From Ignavibacteriota bacterium (lineage in GTDB: Bacteria; Bacteroidota; Ignavibacteria; Kapaibacteriales; UBA2268): a DNA stretch of 36,218 nt. Below, in pieces: positions 1 to 8,671 of the stretch. Every line of letters begins with the position of its first letter. Position 1 is the first letter of the stretch. The notes under the pieces are model-generated. The model was given only the letters and a program-made list of their open reading frames with translations. It was not told the DNA's origin and made no database searches. The DNA lies in contig JACRLY010000040.1 in the NCBI GenBank assembly GCA_016219595.1, positions 1 to 36,218 of the forward strand. The letters run 5' to 3'. The translations under genes and the position numbers were made by a program.

Positions 1-2
1 AG

Positions 3-2489
3 GTAGTGGTGACGGCAATTGGTCTTGAGCGGGAGAAGAAGTCGCTGGGTTATTCGGTGGAGGAAGTTGGCGGAAAGATAATAAGTGAGTCGAGAACAAC
101 GAATCTGCTGAATACGTTGACAGGAAAGGTGGCAGGGGTTCAGGTGACTAATTCATCGGGAACACCGGGAGCTGCATCGTATATACAGATTAGAGGAGCA
201 ACTTCGATAACTGGTGAGGAGCAGCCGTTGTTTGTTATTGATGGTGTGCCGATTGATAATAGTATGAATTATAGCGGAAATCCTGATGATTTGGCAAATA
301 ATTTGTTGGAAGGTGTGGGTTATTCGAACAGGGCGATAGATATTAATCCTGACGATGTAGAGTCGGTGAGTGTATTGAAGGGACCTGCAGCAACGGCATT
401 GTATGGAATCAGGGCGGCAAGCGGAGCGATAATAATAACAACAAAAAAAGGGACAGTTAGTGAGGGTGAACCGATTAATATAGGTTTCACAGTTACGACA
501 ACGTTTGAAGAAGTAAATAAAATGCCTGAAATGCAGGATAAATATTCTCAGGGTCAATTGGTGGATGCAAATGGTAAAAGAATGGGACAAGGGGGATTTG
601 ATATAAAAACTGCAGTTCCTACTTATAGAGGACCTGATAAACATGAATCTTTATCATGGGGAGCACCTATCAGCAGTTTATCATGGGATGGTAAAGCGAG
701 TATTTATGATAAGAACGGCAATATAGTTCTTAGCTCTGACCCGAGTGCAGTAAAACCAGTAACACCATATGATAACATTGATAATTTCTTCCAGTTGGGT
801 TCATCATATACGGAATCACTCAATATGGCTGGAGGAACAGAATTTGGTTCTTATTTCTTCTCATTGTCAAATTCAACATCGAAGGGTGTTGTGCCTAGGA
901 GTACATTCGACAGAACGACAGTGAGAATTACCGGAGATGCAAAAATATCAACAAGATTGAAAGCATCGGGTTCAATGAGTTACAGTAATTCAGGCGGAAC
1001 GCGTATTCAACAAGGTTCGAACACATCAGGTGTTATGTTGGGATTATTGAGAACAACACCAACTTTTGACAATTCGAATGGATTTGGAGAAGACGGTGTA
1101 ACAGCAACTGAATCTTACATGTATGGTAATGGTAATCAGAGAACATACCGTGGCGAAGGATTTTATGGAGCACCTTATGGATATTATGATAATCCTTTAT
1201 GGACAGTTAACAGGAACCAATTTAAAGATAATGTAGACAGGTTTATCGGCTATTTCCAGGTGAATTATTATGTAGCAGAATGGCTTGATGTCATGTATAG
1301 GTTAGGTGCAGATATTTATTCTGATAAAAGAAAAATGGATTTTGCTATCGGTTCATCAAATGTTCCAGCAGGACAAATACAACAACACGAATTGTATAAT
1401 AGCGATATAAACTCTGATTTAATATTTACTTTCACACAAAAACTTACAGATGATTTATTTGCAAAGTTTTTACTTGGAAATAATATGTTCCAGTCAAAAG
1501 GTTCGAGTTTATATGTGCAAGGCGATGGTCTGATAATTCCGGATTTCTATCACTTGTCAAATGCTTCAAGCCAAATATCGAGGAGAAATGAAGGAACATT
1601 AAGAAGAATGGCATTTTACGGTGATTTAACTTTAGATTATAAGAGTATGATATATTTGAATGGTACTATAAGGAATGAAATGTCAACGACTTTGCCTGAA
1701 GCAAATAATTCGTTTTGGTATGGTGCCGGAAATTTGAGTTTTGTTTTTACTGAAGCTTTCAAGGATGCATTTGAAGGTGGATTTCTGTCATTTGGAAAAA
1801 TCAGGTTGAATTATGCTGTTGTTGGTAAGGATGCGGCGATGTACAGCACTACAACACCCTTTATCCCGGCTACTTTTACTGACGGATGGACAGCAGGAAT
1901 ATCATTCCCATTTATAGGAAGAGTTGGTTATACAATGGGAGATATACTTGGCAACGATAAGTTAAAACCTGAAAAAACAAATTCATTCGAAGGTGGAATT
2001 GACTTAAATTTCTTTGATAATATGTTCGGATTGAATTTAACATATTATACAACAACAAATGTTGACCAGATATTTAATGTCCCTGTATCACCTTCTACCG
2101 GTTATTGGAGAATGGTTATGAATGCAGGACAAATGTCCACAACAGGATTTGAAGGAATTCTTACAGCAACTCCTGTTAATGTAAATAATTTTAAATGGGA
2201 TATTGCATTGAATTTTTCAACCTATAAAAACAATGTAGATAAACTTGCAGACAGTGTAAGCAATATATTCATTGGTGGTTTTGAAGGGTCATCAATCAGA
2301 GCAGTCGCCGGCAAACCTTACGGTACAATCTTTGGCTTCGGCTGGTTGAGAGATGCTAATGGTAATGTGATAGTCAATGATGATCCCGGCTCTGCAGATT
2401 ATGGCTACCCTATTCTTGATGCACTTGAAAAAGATTTTGGAAGTGCAAATCCTGACTGGTTAATGGGAATTAGAAATACTTTAACCTAG
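3..2489 (+). CDS. SusC/RagA-type TonB-dependent outer membrane receptor, main part (5' end outside window, ends at in-frame TAG)
   Basis: Outer membrane TonB-dependent transporter of the SusC family, which with SusD imports glycans or other large substrates. The frame is open from the first bases and reads VVVTAIGLEREKKSLGYSVE, the conserved sequence just after the carboxypeptidase-like domain, so signal peptide and N-terminal domain lie upstream; the GTG at base 6 in the ORF track is not a real start. The plug domain (FVIDGVPIDN, SVLKGPAATALYG) fills about the first 150 residues and barrel strands follow. The frame stops at a TAG directly after GIRNTLT, a position where family members continue, and resumes in the same frame downstream. 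The first ~430 bases are clearly richer in G+C, with TCG, GCG and CTG codons, than the rest. The receptor would be non-functional unless the stop is an error or is read through. The family call is secure; the substrate is unknown. Confidence 0.93.
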   Translation, partial: VVVTAIGLEREKKSLGYSVEEVGGKIISESRTTNLLNTLTGKVAGVQVTNSSGTPGAASYIQIRGATSITGEEQPLFVIDGVPIDNSMNYSGNPDDLANNLLEGVGYSNRAIDINPDDVESVSVLKGPAATALYGIRAASGAIIITTKKGTVSEGEPINIGFTVTTTFEEVNKMPEMQDKYSQGQLVDANGKRMGQGGFDIKTAVPTYRGPDKHESLSWGAPISSLSWDGKASIYDKNGNIVLSSDPSAVKPVTPYDNIDNFFQLGSSYTESLNMAGGTEFGSYFFSLSNSTSKGVVPRSTFDRTTVRITGDAKISTRLKASGSMSYSNSGGTRIQQGSNTSGVMLGLLRTTPTFDNSNGFGEDGVTATESYMYGNGNQRTYRGEGFYGAPYGYYDNPLWTVNRNQFKDNVDRFIGYFQVNYYVAEWLDVMYRLGADIYSDKRKMDFAIGSSNVPAGQIQQHELYNSDINSDLIFTFTQKLTDDLFAKFLLGNNMFQSKGSSLYVQGDGLIIPDFYHLSNASSQISRRNEGTLRRMAFYGDLTLDYKSMIYLNGTIRNEMSTTLPEANNSFWYGAGNLSFVFTEAFKDAFEGGFLSFGKIRLNYAVVGKDAAMYSTTTPFIPATFTDGWTAGISFPFIGRVGYTMGDILGNDKLKPEKTNSFEGGIDLNFFDNMFGLNLTYYTTTNVDQIFNVPVSPSTGYWRMVMNAGQMSTTGFEGILTATPVNVNNFKWDIALNFSTYKNNVDKLADSVSNIFIGGFEGSSIRAVAGKPYGTIFGFGWLRDANGNVIVNDDPGSADYGYPILDALEKDFGSANPDWLMGIRNTLT
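2487..2489 (+). other. In-frame amber codon interrupting susC
   Basis: The sequence reads ACT TTA ACC TAG GAA GGA TTA TCA, giving NTLT*EGLSFSF. SusC proteins usually have NTLTYKGLSFSF or similar here, so TAG replaces a Tyr codon, and the next codon (GAA) replaces a usual Lys. Both parts are in frame 0 with no indel. TAG is used as a normal stop elsewhere in the window (M20 amidohydrolase, isochorismatase), so general recoding of TAG is unlikely. Confidence 0.9.
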
Positions 2490-2537
2490 GAAGGATTATC
2501 ATTCAGTTTTCTAATTGATATCAAACAGGGTGGAGTA

Positions 2538-3023
2538 ATGTGGGATGGTACCCGTGGCGCATTGTATTATTTTGGTACATCTGCAGGTACTGCCGACAGA
2601 ACTTCCGATTTAGATTCAATTCACACATTTTCGGGTGTTAAAGGTCATTTTGATTCAACCGGTGTATTAGTTACAAACGGACAAAATAATGATATTAAAG
2701 TACCTTATGGACAAGGTTGGTTAGCATTTAATAATGGTAATGGGTTTTATGGAAGCAACACTGAAGATTTCATAGAAGACGCAGGATGGATAAGACTTCG
2801 GGAAATTAGTTTATCATATCAATTGCCGAAATCAATCATAGAATCAACACCATTTTCTGATGTAATTGTAACATTTACAGGAAGAAACCTGTGGTTGAGT
2901 ACGGATTATAAAGGAGTTGACCCGGAGACAAATTTGATGGGTTCATATAATGCACAGGGTTTAGACTATTTCAATATGCCCGGAACCAGGACATATAACA
3001 TTTCACTCAACGTGAAATTCTGA
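2538..3023 (+). CDS. SusC-type receptor, C-terminal fragment after the amber codon
   Basis: This is the last part of the same receptor: the final beta-barrel strands, with the conserved WIRLREISLSYQLPK block, the FTGRNLWLSTDYKGVDPE block and a C-terminal strand ending in aromatic residues (YNISLNVKF). It is in the same frame as the upstream part, and codons 2490-2537 are also open and receptor-like (EGLSFSFLIDIKQGG). The ATG at 2538 is therefore an internal Met rather than a natural start, and no Shine-Dalgarno precedes it. A barrel fragment this size should not fold alone. SusD follows after about 40 bases. It can be read with the upstream part as one interrupted gene of at least 1000 codons. 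Confidence 0.88.
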   Translation: MWDGTRGALYYFGTSAGTADRTSDLDSIHTFSGVKGHFDSTGVLVTNGQNNDIKVPYGQGWLAFNNGNGFYGSNTEDFIEDAGWIRLREISLSYQLPKSIIESTPFSDVIVTFTGRNLWLSTDYKGVDPETNLMGSYNAQGLDYFNMPGTRTYNISLNVKF

Positions 3024-3064
3024 TTAATTGGTAAATATTTTATTAATAATAAAGAAGAAAAATT

Positions 3065-4420
3065 ATGAAAACAAAAATATTTAGTTTACTGATAACATCA
3101 ATATTACTCCTGGCATCTTGTGGTAAATGGATTGATACCGGTTTGAATGTGGACCCAACAGCACCAAGCGATGCATCACTGAATGTAATCTTTCCTACAA
3201 CACAGGCAAGTACTGCTTATGTTTTAGGTGGTGATGTTAACAGGTTTACAGCTTTATTTACCCAACATATAACAGGAGTAACAAGACAACATTTAGCACT
3301 ATATCAATATAGTGTTACAGAATCCGATATAAATAATGCCTGGGTAACAATGTACACAGGTCCTATGATGGATTTAAAAATAATGATTGATAAATCACGT
3401 GCTAATGGTTCACCGCATTACCAGGGTGTTTCAGAAGTCATGATGGCATTTTGCCTGGGTATGTGGACTGATATATTAGGTGATATACCCTATTCGGAAG
3501 CTTTCAAAGGAAATGACGACTTGACTCCGAAATTTGACCCACAGGATGATATTTATAAATCAATTCATGGTTTATTGGATTCTGCTATAATTCATTTAGG
3601 AGCATCGACAAGTAATTATGCACCCGCAGATGATGATATTATTTATGCAGGTGATATATCGAAATGGATTAAAGCGGCATATACATTAAAAGCAAGATTT
3701 CATCTACATTATAAAGAATATAGCCAGGCATTGACTGCTTTAGGAAATGGGATGGCATCAAATGGCGATGATATGAGATTTGGTTTCGGAAATGCAGAAA
3801 CCGAAGCAAATCCCTGGTATCAATTTGTTACCCAACGAGGCGATATTTCTATGGGTGAACCATTAATGATAATGATGAATAATCTTAACGACCCGAGGAG
3901 ACCTGCATACGCAAGTTATGACGCAGATACATTGTATTCAATTGATTCTCCCTTAGGACCATATTATGCATCAATAAATTCACCAGTTGAATTTATTACA
4001 TATTCAGAAGCAAAATTTATTGAAGCTGAATGTAAATTCGAGAACGATAAAGCAGGAGCTTATGCCGCATATCTTGAAGGAATTACATCATCAATTCAAA
4101 AGTATGATGCAACTGCCGATGTAGCTGCTTATCTTGCTCAAGCAACAGTAGGTGTAGGTGAAGCGAACCTGACTCTCAAGAATATTATGGAACAAAAGTA
4201 TATTGCGATGTATACACAATATGAAAGCTGGGTTGATTGGAGAAGAACAGGATTTCCAGTTTTGAATCCAACCGTTGGATCTCAGATGATTCGCAGAATT
4301 CCATATCCTCAAAATGAAAGATTCTTTAACTTTCTAAATCTGAGTGCTGTTCCCGGATATTCACAGCAAAAAGATTTTATGTTTACTAAAATGTCCTGGG
4401 ATAAGTTATGGAATCCGTGA
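3065..4420 (+). CDS. SusD/RagB-like substrate-binding outer membrane lipoprotein
   Basis: SusD partners sit as a lid on SusC transporters and bind the substrate outside the cell. The protein starts with a lipoprotein signal peptide (MKTKIFSLLITSILLLASC), with Cys19 as the lipidation site. The body is alpha-helical and TPR-like: FTALFTQHITG near the N-terminus, a central WIKAAYTLKARFHLHY helix, and the EQKYIAMYTQYESWVDWRRTG block typical of the SusD-like_2 branch (PF12771 type). At 451 residues it is slightly short for SusD but normal for that branch. It is transcribed directly after the SusC gene and is followed by a good terminator. It looks intact, so if SusC is dead this is an orphan lid. 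The substrate cannot be told from sequence. Confidence 0.93.
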   Translation: MKTKIFSLLITSILLLASCGKWIDTGLNVDPTAPSDASLNVIFPTTQASTAYVLGGDVNRFTALFTQHITGVTRQHLALYQYSVTESDINNAWVTMYTGPMMDLKIMIDKSRANGSPHYQGVSEVMMAFCLGMWTDILGDIPYSEAFKGNDDLTPKFDPQDDIYKSIHGLLDSAIIHLGASTSNYAPADDDIIYAGDISKWIKAAYTLKARFHLHYKEYSQALTALGNGMASNGDDMRFGFGNAETEANPWYQFVTQRGDISMGEPLMIMMNNLNDPRRPAYASYDADTLYSIDSPLGPYYASINSPVEFITYSEAKFIEAECKFENDKAGAYAAYLEGITSSIQKYDATADVAAYLAQATVGVGEANLTLKNIMEQKYIAMYTQYESWVDWRRTGFPVLNPTVGSQMIRRIPYPQNERFFNFLNLSAVPGYSQQKDFMFTKMSWDKLWNP

Positions 4421-4447
4421 GAATGAATTATTTATTCTAATTATTTA

Positions 4448-4476
4448 AGGGGCAGATTATTCTGTCCCTTTTTTTA
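4448..4476 (+). terminator. Rho-independent terminator after the susCD operon
   Basis: The 10-bp stem AAGGGGCAGA / TCTGTCCCTT has one G-U wobble and a TTAT loop, and is followed at once by a run of T. It begins 27 bases after the susD stop and ends just before comB, which therefore probably has its own promoter or depends on read-through. Confidence 0.85.
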
Positions 4477-4487
4477 TTTTTGATGTT

Positions 4488-5264
4488 ATGGAAATTACTA
4501 TTAACACGATATTGAAAGCTGAAGGATTTGCAGAGTCAGAACCGAATCATTCTTCTAACATATATGTTGTGATTGATGTTCTGAGGGCCGGCACTACAAT
4601 AAATACTGCCCTAATCAATGGTACTAAGGAAATTATTCCCTGCAAAACGATAGATAATGCAAAGGAAATTTATGATAAATTTCCTGTAGGAAAAGCATTA
4701 CTTTGCGGCGAAAGGGATGGGATTAAACCCATTGGTTTTGATTTGGGAAACTCTCCTTCTGAATTTATAAATGAAATTGTCCTAAATAAAACACTAATTA
4801 TGACAACCACTAATTGCACAAATGCAATATCGAAAATTAAGAATAATGGTGAAGTCTTAATTGGTTGTTTTGTAAATTTTTCAAGTGTATTAAATTATAT
4901 ACATTCAAAAGTTGAAGAAAATGCAATTGATATAACTTTTGTATGTGCAGGTGATAATGGGGAACAATCATTTGAAGATACAATTTGTTCTGGTGCATAT
5001 ATCAATTCGATTGTAAATAGGTATGAAAATTGCTATTTAAGCGAGGTAAGCAAATTTGCATTGAATTGTTTTTTGGAATCGGGAACTGATTTAAGAAATA
5101 TGTTTTATAATTCAACACATGGGAAGAAGTTGAGAAGTTTAGGATTTGAAAAAGATATTGAAATGGCAATAGAGTATGATATGTTTGATGTTGTACCTAT
5201 TTTTAGAGATGGAAGGATTATAAGCTTAGTTAATAGTTTGAACGAGAGAGAAAAAAAGGGTTGA
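4488..5264 (+). CDS. comB: 2-phosphosulfolactate phosphatase family protein (ComB)
   Basis: Members of this family (PF04029) are Mg-dependent enzymes that release phosphate from 2-phosphosulfolactate, a coenzyme M pathway step in archaea; many bacteria without coenzyme M carry them, where the role is uncertain (sulfolactate metabolism is one proposal). Family blocks seen are VVIDVLRAGTTINTAL near residue 27, LCGERDGIKPIGFDLGNSP near 72, IMTTTNCTNAI near 104, and FVCAGDNGEQSFEDTICSGA near 151. At 258 residues it is of normal length. The start is the first ATG after the terminator, with no clear Shine-Dalgarno. It is unrelated to the Bacillus competence protein also called ComB. Family assignment is good; physiological substrate is open. 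Confidence 0.85.
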   Translation: MEITINTILKAEGFAESEPNHSSNIYVVIDVLRAGTTINTALINGTKEIIPCKTIDNAKEIYDKFPVGKALLCGERDGIKPIGFDLGNSPSEFINEIVLNKTLIMTTTNCTNAISKIKNNGEVLIGCFVNFSSVLNYIHSKVEENAIDITFVCAGDNGEQSFEDTICSGAYINSIVNRYENCYLSEVSKFALNCFLESGTDLRNMFYNSTHGKKLRSLGFEKDIEMAIEYDMFDVVPIFRDGRIISLVNSLNEREKKG

Positions 5265-5291
5265 TTTTTTAAGTAAAAGTTGTTATATTTC
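5261..5291 (+). promoter_or_regulatory. Possible Bacteroidota-type promoter upstream of ftsK
   Basis: TTG at 5261-5263 and TATATTTC at 5284-5291 resemble the -33 TTTG and -7 TAnnTTTG elements of the Bacteroidota primary sigma factor, with a 20-base spacer. They lie about 40 bases before the ATG at 5328. Based on consensus match only. Confidence 0.35.
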
Positions 5292-5316
5292 GTTACTTAC
5301 ATTGCAGCATAATGAC

Positions 5317-5417
5317 GGAGTTTGAGAATGAGAACTGTTTTTAAAGAAGCAGCTCTACAAAAGGAGATTCATCTAAATTTAAAACTGAACCAAAAGGTTT
5401 ATGGCAGTTCAGAATGA
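5317..5417 (+). other. Candidate true start of ftsK (Shine-Dalgarno plus ATG, out of frame by one base)
   Basis: GGAG at 5317-5320 stands 7 bases before ATG 5328, a clear ribosome site. That ATG reads MRTVFK and then runs to a TGA at 5415 in the wrong frame. The FtsK frame itself is open back to 5345 and encodes RSSSTKGDSSKFK...GLWQF, a basic, polar leader like that before the first membrane helix of other FtsK proteins, but it contains no ATG, GTG or TTG. One extra A in the AAA at 5343-5345 would join MRTVFK to RSSSTKGDS. The annotated ATG at 5414 has no good ribosome site. Confidence 0.6.
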
Positions 5418-8074
5418 TAGCAGTATTAATATTATTATTTTCTGCACTTCTGACAATTGCATTAATATCATATACTCCTAAAGATGAAATTAATTCTCAG
5501 CTGAATTGGAGTGAGATTTGGGGATTAATAACCGGCAGTAATTCAGTTTATTCCAAAATTGGAATGATTAGCAACTGGCTCGGATTGGCAGGAGCTATAA
5601 TCAGTAATTTCCTATATACAAATACATTGGGATATATAATTATTCTTATACCTGCTATAATAACATTGTGGGGATTGGATTTGTTCAAAACCTATTCAAT
5701 AAGTGAAAGAACAATTAAGCTGACAATAATATATTTTGTGTTCGCATTAATGTTTTCCGCAACATTTGGAACATTTTCACTTTTCGGTTGGTTTCCTGAT
5801 TTGACAAGGCAGTGGTATGGAAGTGTTGGTGAATTTACAGCCAGGTTAACTAATAATCTAATCGGAAATATTGCGGGAATTTCAATTTATATAGCAGCAA
5901 TGATTTTAACAATTGTTATTGCATTCAAAATTGCACTGAAAGATGCTCTGAGAGAAGCAGGAGAATTTTTTAGCCCAGTTAGCTCTAAATTGAAACCTGT
6001 TTTCGGAAAAGTAACAGATACCGTAAGTTCAGAATTAGATAAGTTCGCCTATAAAACAGTTGAACAATCTGAAAAGTTAAATATCGAAAACCTTGTACCT
6101 TTCACAAAAACCGGTCTAATTAACCGGTCAAGTTCCGAAAATTATAATAGTGCAGAAGAATTCATTGATGAACAGGAGGAGTTTGAACCTGAAGAGCCAG
6201 TACGCATAATTAGAAGAAATCTCAGTATCGATGTGAACAGGAATCAGAGTATTGAAAGTGAAGAACCGATATCGAGTGTTAATCCTAAAATATCAGATTT
6301 CACGAAAATAAATACAATTATTAATAATGAAGAAGAAATACTTAATTCTGTTAATAAGAGAGCAGAATCAATTTCAAACCATGTAGAAACAAGTAACAAA
6401 GGGAATAAAATATCAGAGCAATCAGTTAATGATTTACTTGAAAAATTAAAATCGGATTTAGTCGCGAAACATATTCTAATAGATGAAGAAACACCATCGA
6501 ATGAAAAACCTCTTACGATTGAGGTTAATGAAACACCCGCAGAGACTAAAGTAGAAACCAATTTCTTCAATCCATTAAGCACATCAATTCATGATGAAAA
6601 AATAAAGTATAAAGTGCCTGCACTTGATTTTCTTGAAGATGAAGAAACGGTAACAAAAGTAAACGAGGAAGAATTAAAAATAAATGCAAAGATATTGCAG
6701 GAAAAATTAGAAACATTTAAAATAATAATACAAAATTTAACTGTTACACCCGGTCCTGTGGTAACAATGTATGAATTTGTACCTGCACCCGGAATAAAAA
6801 TAAGCAAAATAGAAAGCTATGCAGATGATATTGCAATGGCATTGAAAGCAAGAGGAATAAGAGTACTTGCACCTATTCCCGGCAAAGGCACGGTAGGCAT
6901 AGAAATACCAAATCATAAACCGACACTTGTCAGACTCGGTAATGTAATAAAATCAAATAAGTACCAGCAAAGTGATTATAAACTCCCGATTGCTTTAGGT
7001 AAAACAATCTCCGGTGAAGTTTATATGACAGATTTGACGAGAATGCCTCACTTATTAATAGCTGGCTCTACAGGTTCAGGAAAAAGTGTAGGTATTAATT
7101 CAATTATAACATCATTAATATACAAACTGCATCCAAAGGATTTGAAGTTTGTCATTATTGACCCAAAGAAAGTAGAATTAAGACAATATTCTGCTTTAAA
7201 AAATCATTTTCTTGCGATATCACCCGATATTAATGAACCAATTATTACAAGTCCTGAAGACTCTGTAATAGCTCTAAAAGCGATATGTGCCGAGATGGAT
7301 TTAAGATATGATATACTTGCAGAAGTAGGACAAAGAAATATTTTTGAATATAACAGGAAAGTCGCTGAAGGTAAAATAAAAGCAGAAGATGGAAAAGTAT
7401 ACCGTGAAATGCCTTTCATTGTATTAATAATAGATGAATTGGCAGATTTGATGTTGACTTCAGCCAAAGAAGTCGAATCACCTATAATAAGATTGGCTCA
7501 GCTTGCAAGGGCTGTAGGCATTCATCTCGTATTGGCAACTCAGAGACCATCTGTAGATGTTATAACAGGTATTATTAAAGCAAATTTCCCTGCCAGGATA
7601 TCTTATCTCGTTGCATCCAGAGTAGATTCACGAACTATATTGGATGATGGTGGAGCTGAGCAATTACTCGGGAACGGAGATATGCTTTTCTTACCAAGTG
7701 GTTCCCCGAAACCAATAAGAATTCAAAATGCTTTCATTAGTACTGAAGAGGTTGAAAAAATCTGTGAATCATTATCAAAACAGAAAGGATACTCACAACC
7801 ATATATGCTTCCGAGTTTGGTTGACAAGTGCATTCGTTCAGATAAGCTCACAAGGGAGGATTGCGACCCACTATTCGAAGAGGCAGCCCGCTTAGTCATA
7901 CGTCATCAGCAAGGTTCAATCTCGATGCTTCAAAGAAGACTAAAAATAGGTTTTGCCCGAGCCGGAAAAATCATAGATGAATTGGAAATAATGGGAGTAG
8001 TTGGTCCATCGGACGGAAGCAAAGCCCGCTCAGTTATTATGGACAGTGAAAGCGAATTGGAAGCTGTGCTGTAA
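5414..8074 (+). CDS. ftsK: DNA translocase FtsK/SpoIIIE
   Basis: Septum-located, hexameric, ATP-driven DNA pump that clears the chromosome from the division plane and helps dimer resolution through XerCD. The N-terminus has several membrane helices (about residues 1-20, 50-85, 95-125 and 150-172), then a long acidic, low-complexity linker to about residue 420. The motor carries Walker A GSTGSGKS near residue 552 and Walker B LIIDELADLM near 670, followed by LARAVGIHLVLATQRPSVDV. The C-terminal winged-helix gamma domain (CDPLFEEAARLV, SISMLQRRLKIGFARA) is complete. At 886 residues it is of normal size. The start is doubtful: an upstream ATG with a good Shine-Dalgarno lies one base out of frame (separate entry). 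The gene stands alone. Confidence 0.95.
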   Translation: MIAVLILLFSALLTIALISYTPKDEINSQLNWSEIWGLITGSNSVYSKIGMISNWLGLAGAIISNFLYTNTLGYIIILIPAIITLWGLDLFKTYSISERTIKLTIIYFVFALMFSATFGTFSLFGWFPDLTRQWYGSVGEFTARLTNNLIGNIAGISIYIAAMILTIVIAFKIALKDALREAGEFFSPVSSKLKPVFGKVTDTVSSELDKFAYKTVEQSEKLNIENLVPFTKTGLINRSSSENYNSAEEFIDEQEEFEPEEPVRIIRRNLSIDVNRNQSIESEEPISSVNPKISDFTKINTIINNEEEILNSVNKRAESISNHVETSNKGNKISEQSVNDLLEKLKSDLVAKHILIDEETPSNEKPLTIEVNETPAETKVETNFFNPLSTSIHDEKIKYKVPALDFLEDEETVTKVNEEELKINAKILQEKLETFKIIIQNLTVTPGPVVTMYEFVPAPGIKISKIESYADDIAMALKARGIRVLAPIPGKGTVGIEIPNHKPTLVRLGNVIKSNKYQQSDYKLPIALGKTISGEVYMTDLTRMPHLLIAGSTGSGKSVGINSIITSLIYKLHPKDLKFVIIDPKKVELRQYSALKNHFLAISPDINEPIITSPEDSVIALKAICAEMDLRYDILAEVGQRNIFEYNRKVAEGKIKAEDGKVYREMPFIVLIIDELADLMLTSAKEVESPIIRLAQLARAVGIHLVLATQRPSVDVITGIIKANFPARISYLVASRVDSRTILDDGGAEQLLGNGDMLFLPSGSPKPIRIQNAFISTEEVEKICESLSKQKGYSQPYMLPSLVDKCIRSDKLTREDCDPLFEEAARLVIRHQQGSISMLQRRLKIGFARAGKIIDELEIMGVVGPSDGSKARSVIMDSESELEAVL

Positions 8075-8091
8075 AATTATTGAACAAAATT

Positions 8092-8130
8092 CAATAGTCG
8101 TTAGGCAATAGTCGATAGTCGTTAGGCATT
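8092..8130. repeat. Short direct repeat, ATAGTCGTTAGGC units
   Basis: ATAGTCGTTAGGC occurs twice, at about 8094 and 8114, with related fragments (CAATAGTC, GATAGTC, GGCATTAG) around them. It directly follows the ftsK stop. It looks like a small intergenic repeat of slippage origin; no function is evident. Confidence 0.6.
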
Positions 8131-8356
8131 AGTTTAGAAATTCAATCCTGTAAGAGAATAAATATATTTTTTACTCAGAGAAGTACAAAGTATTTTATAG
8201 GGTAATTCCGTGTATTTTTGGTTATATAGAGCCAAAAAGGTGCAGATTTGTGCATCCGGAGCAGATTTGACATCATTTTCATTTTTGAATTTTAAATTCA
8301 ACTTCAACCGAAAAGAAATTCTGAATTATGATTATATATTTAAAAAAGTTGAAAGT

Positions 8357-8390
8357 TTATAAAGTTTGTAAAGTTATAAAGTTTGTAAAG
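8357..8390. repeat. Tandem repeat, 2 x 17 nt (TTATAAAGTTTGTAAAG)
   Basis: Two perfect tandem copies of TTATAAAGTTTGTAAAG lie directly before the G/C hairpin repeat at 8397. A nearly identical stretch flanks the matching hairpin inside the metallophosphoesterase gene (19694-19714, complement), so this AT-rich tract seems to be part of the same composite element. Confidence 0.75.
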
Positions 8391-8396
8391 TGAAAG

Positions 8397-8429
8397 GAAA
8401 ACCCCCGAACCCCCTTTGAAAAAGGGGGC
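8397..8429. repeat. Palindromic REP-like repeat, intergenic copy
   Basis: This 33-nt sequence contains the perfect-arm hairpin CCCCCTTT-GAA-AAAGGGGG preceded by GAAAACCCCCGAA. The same 33 bases occur without a mismatch at 19646-19678, inside the coding region of the metallophosphoesterase, and two further diverged copies follow there. High G+C arms in an AT-rich genome and intact pairing point to a mobile or amplified palindromic element. Confidence 0.85.
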
Positions 8430-8671
8430 AATACTTTCTGGCAGAAACTGGATTCAGCCCGACATTGTTTTGCAAAGAACGTGCAGGGCAAAGATATGGA
8501 TGCGGGAGTGATATGTCAAGAAAATCATTTTAAAATGGTTTAAAAAATAAATGTCTGAATTAGGATTTTTAGGATTTGAGGATTGTAGGATTTTGTTTTT
8601 TGGAACATTAGGCAATTGTCTGAACTTGGATTAAGCTGATTAATCTGATTTCGCTGATTTTTTTTACAGCT

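Noticed and set aside
153-644. 163-codon minus-strand ORF in susC
   Set aside because: Antisense shadow of the conserved plug domain, with no family features.
2487-2489. Genome-wide recoding of TAG
   Set aside because: TAG ends other intact genes in the window (M20 amidohydrolase, isochorismatase) at normal lengths.
4488-5264. Competence role from the ComB name
   Set aside because: The sequence matches the phosphosulfolactate phosphatase family, which only shares the name with a competence protein.
5338-5345. Programmed -1 frameshift site for FtsK at TTTTTAAAG
   Set aside because: In the MRTVFK frame the codons TTT AAA would need AAA to re-pair on TAA, a poor fit to the X XXY YYZ rule, and no downstream stimulatory hairpin was seen. 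An indel or error is simpler.
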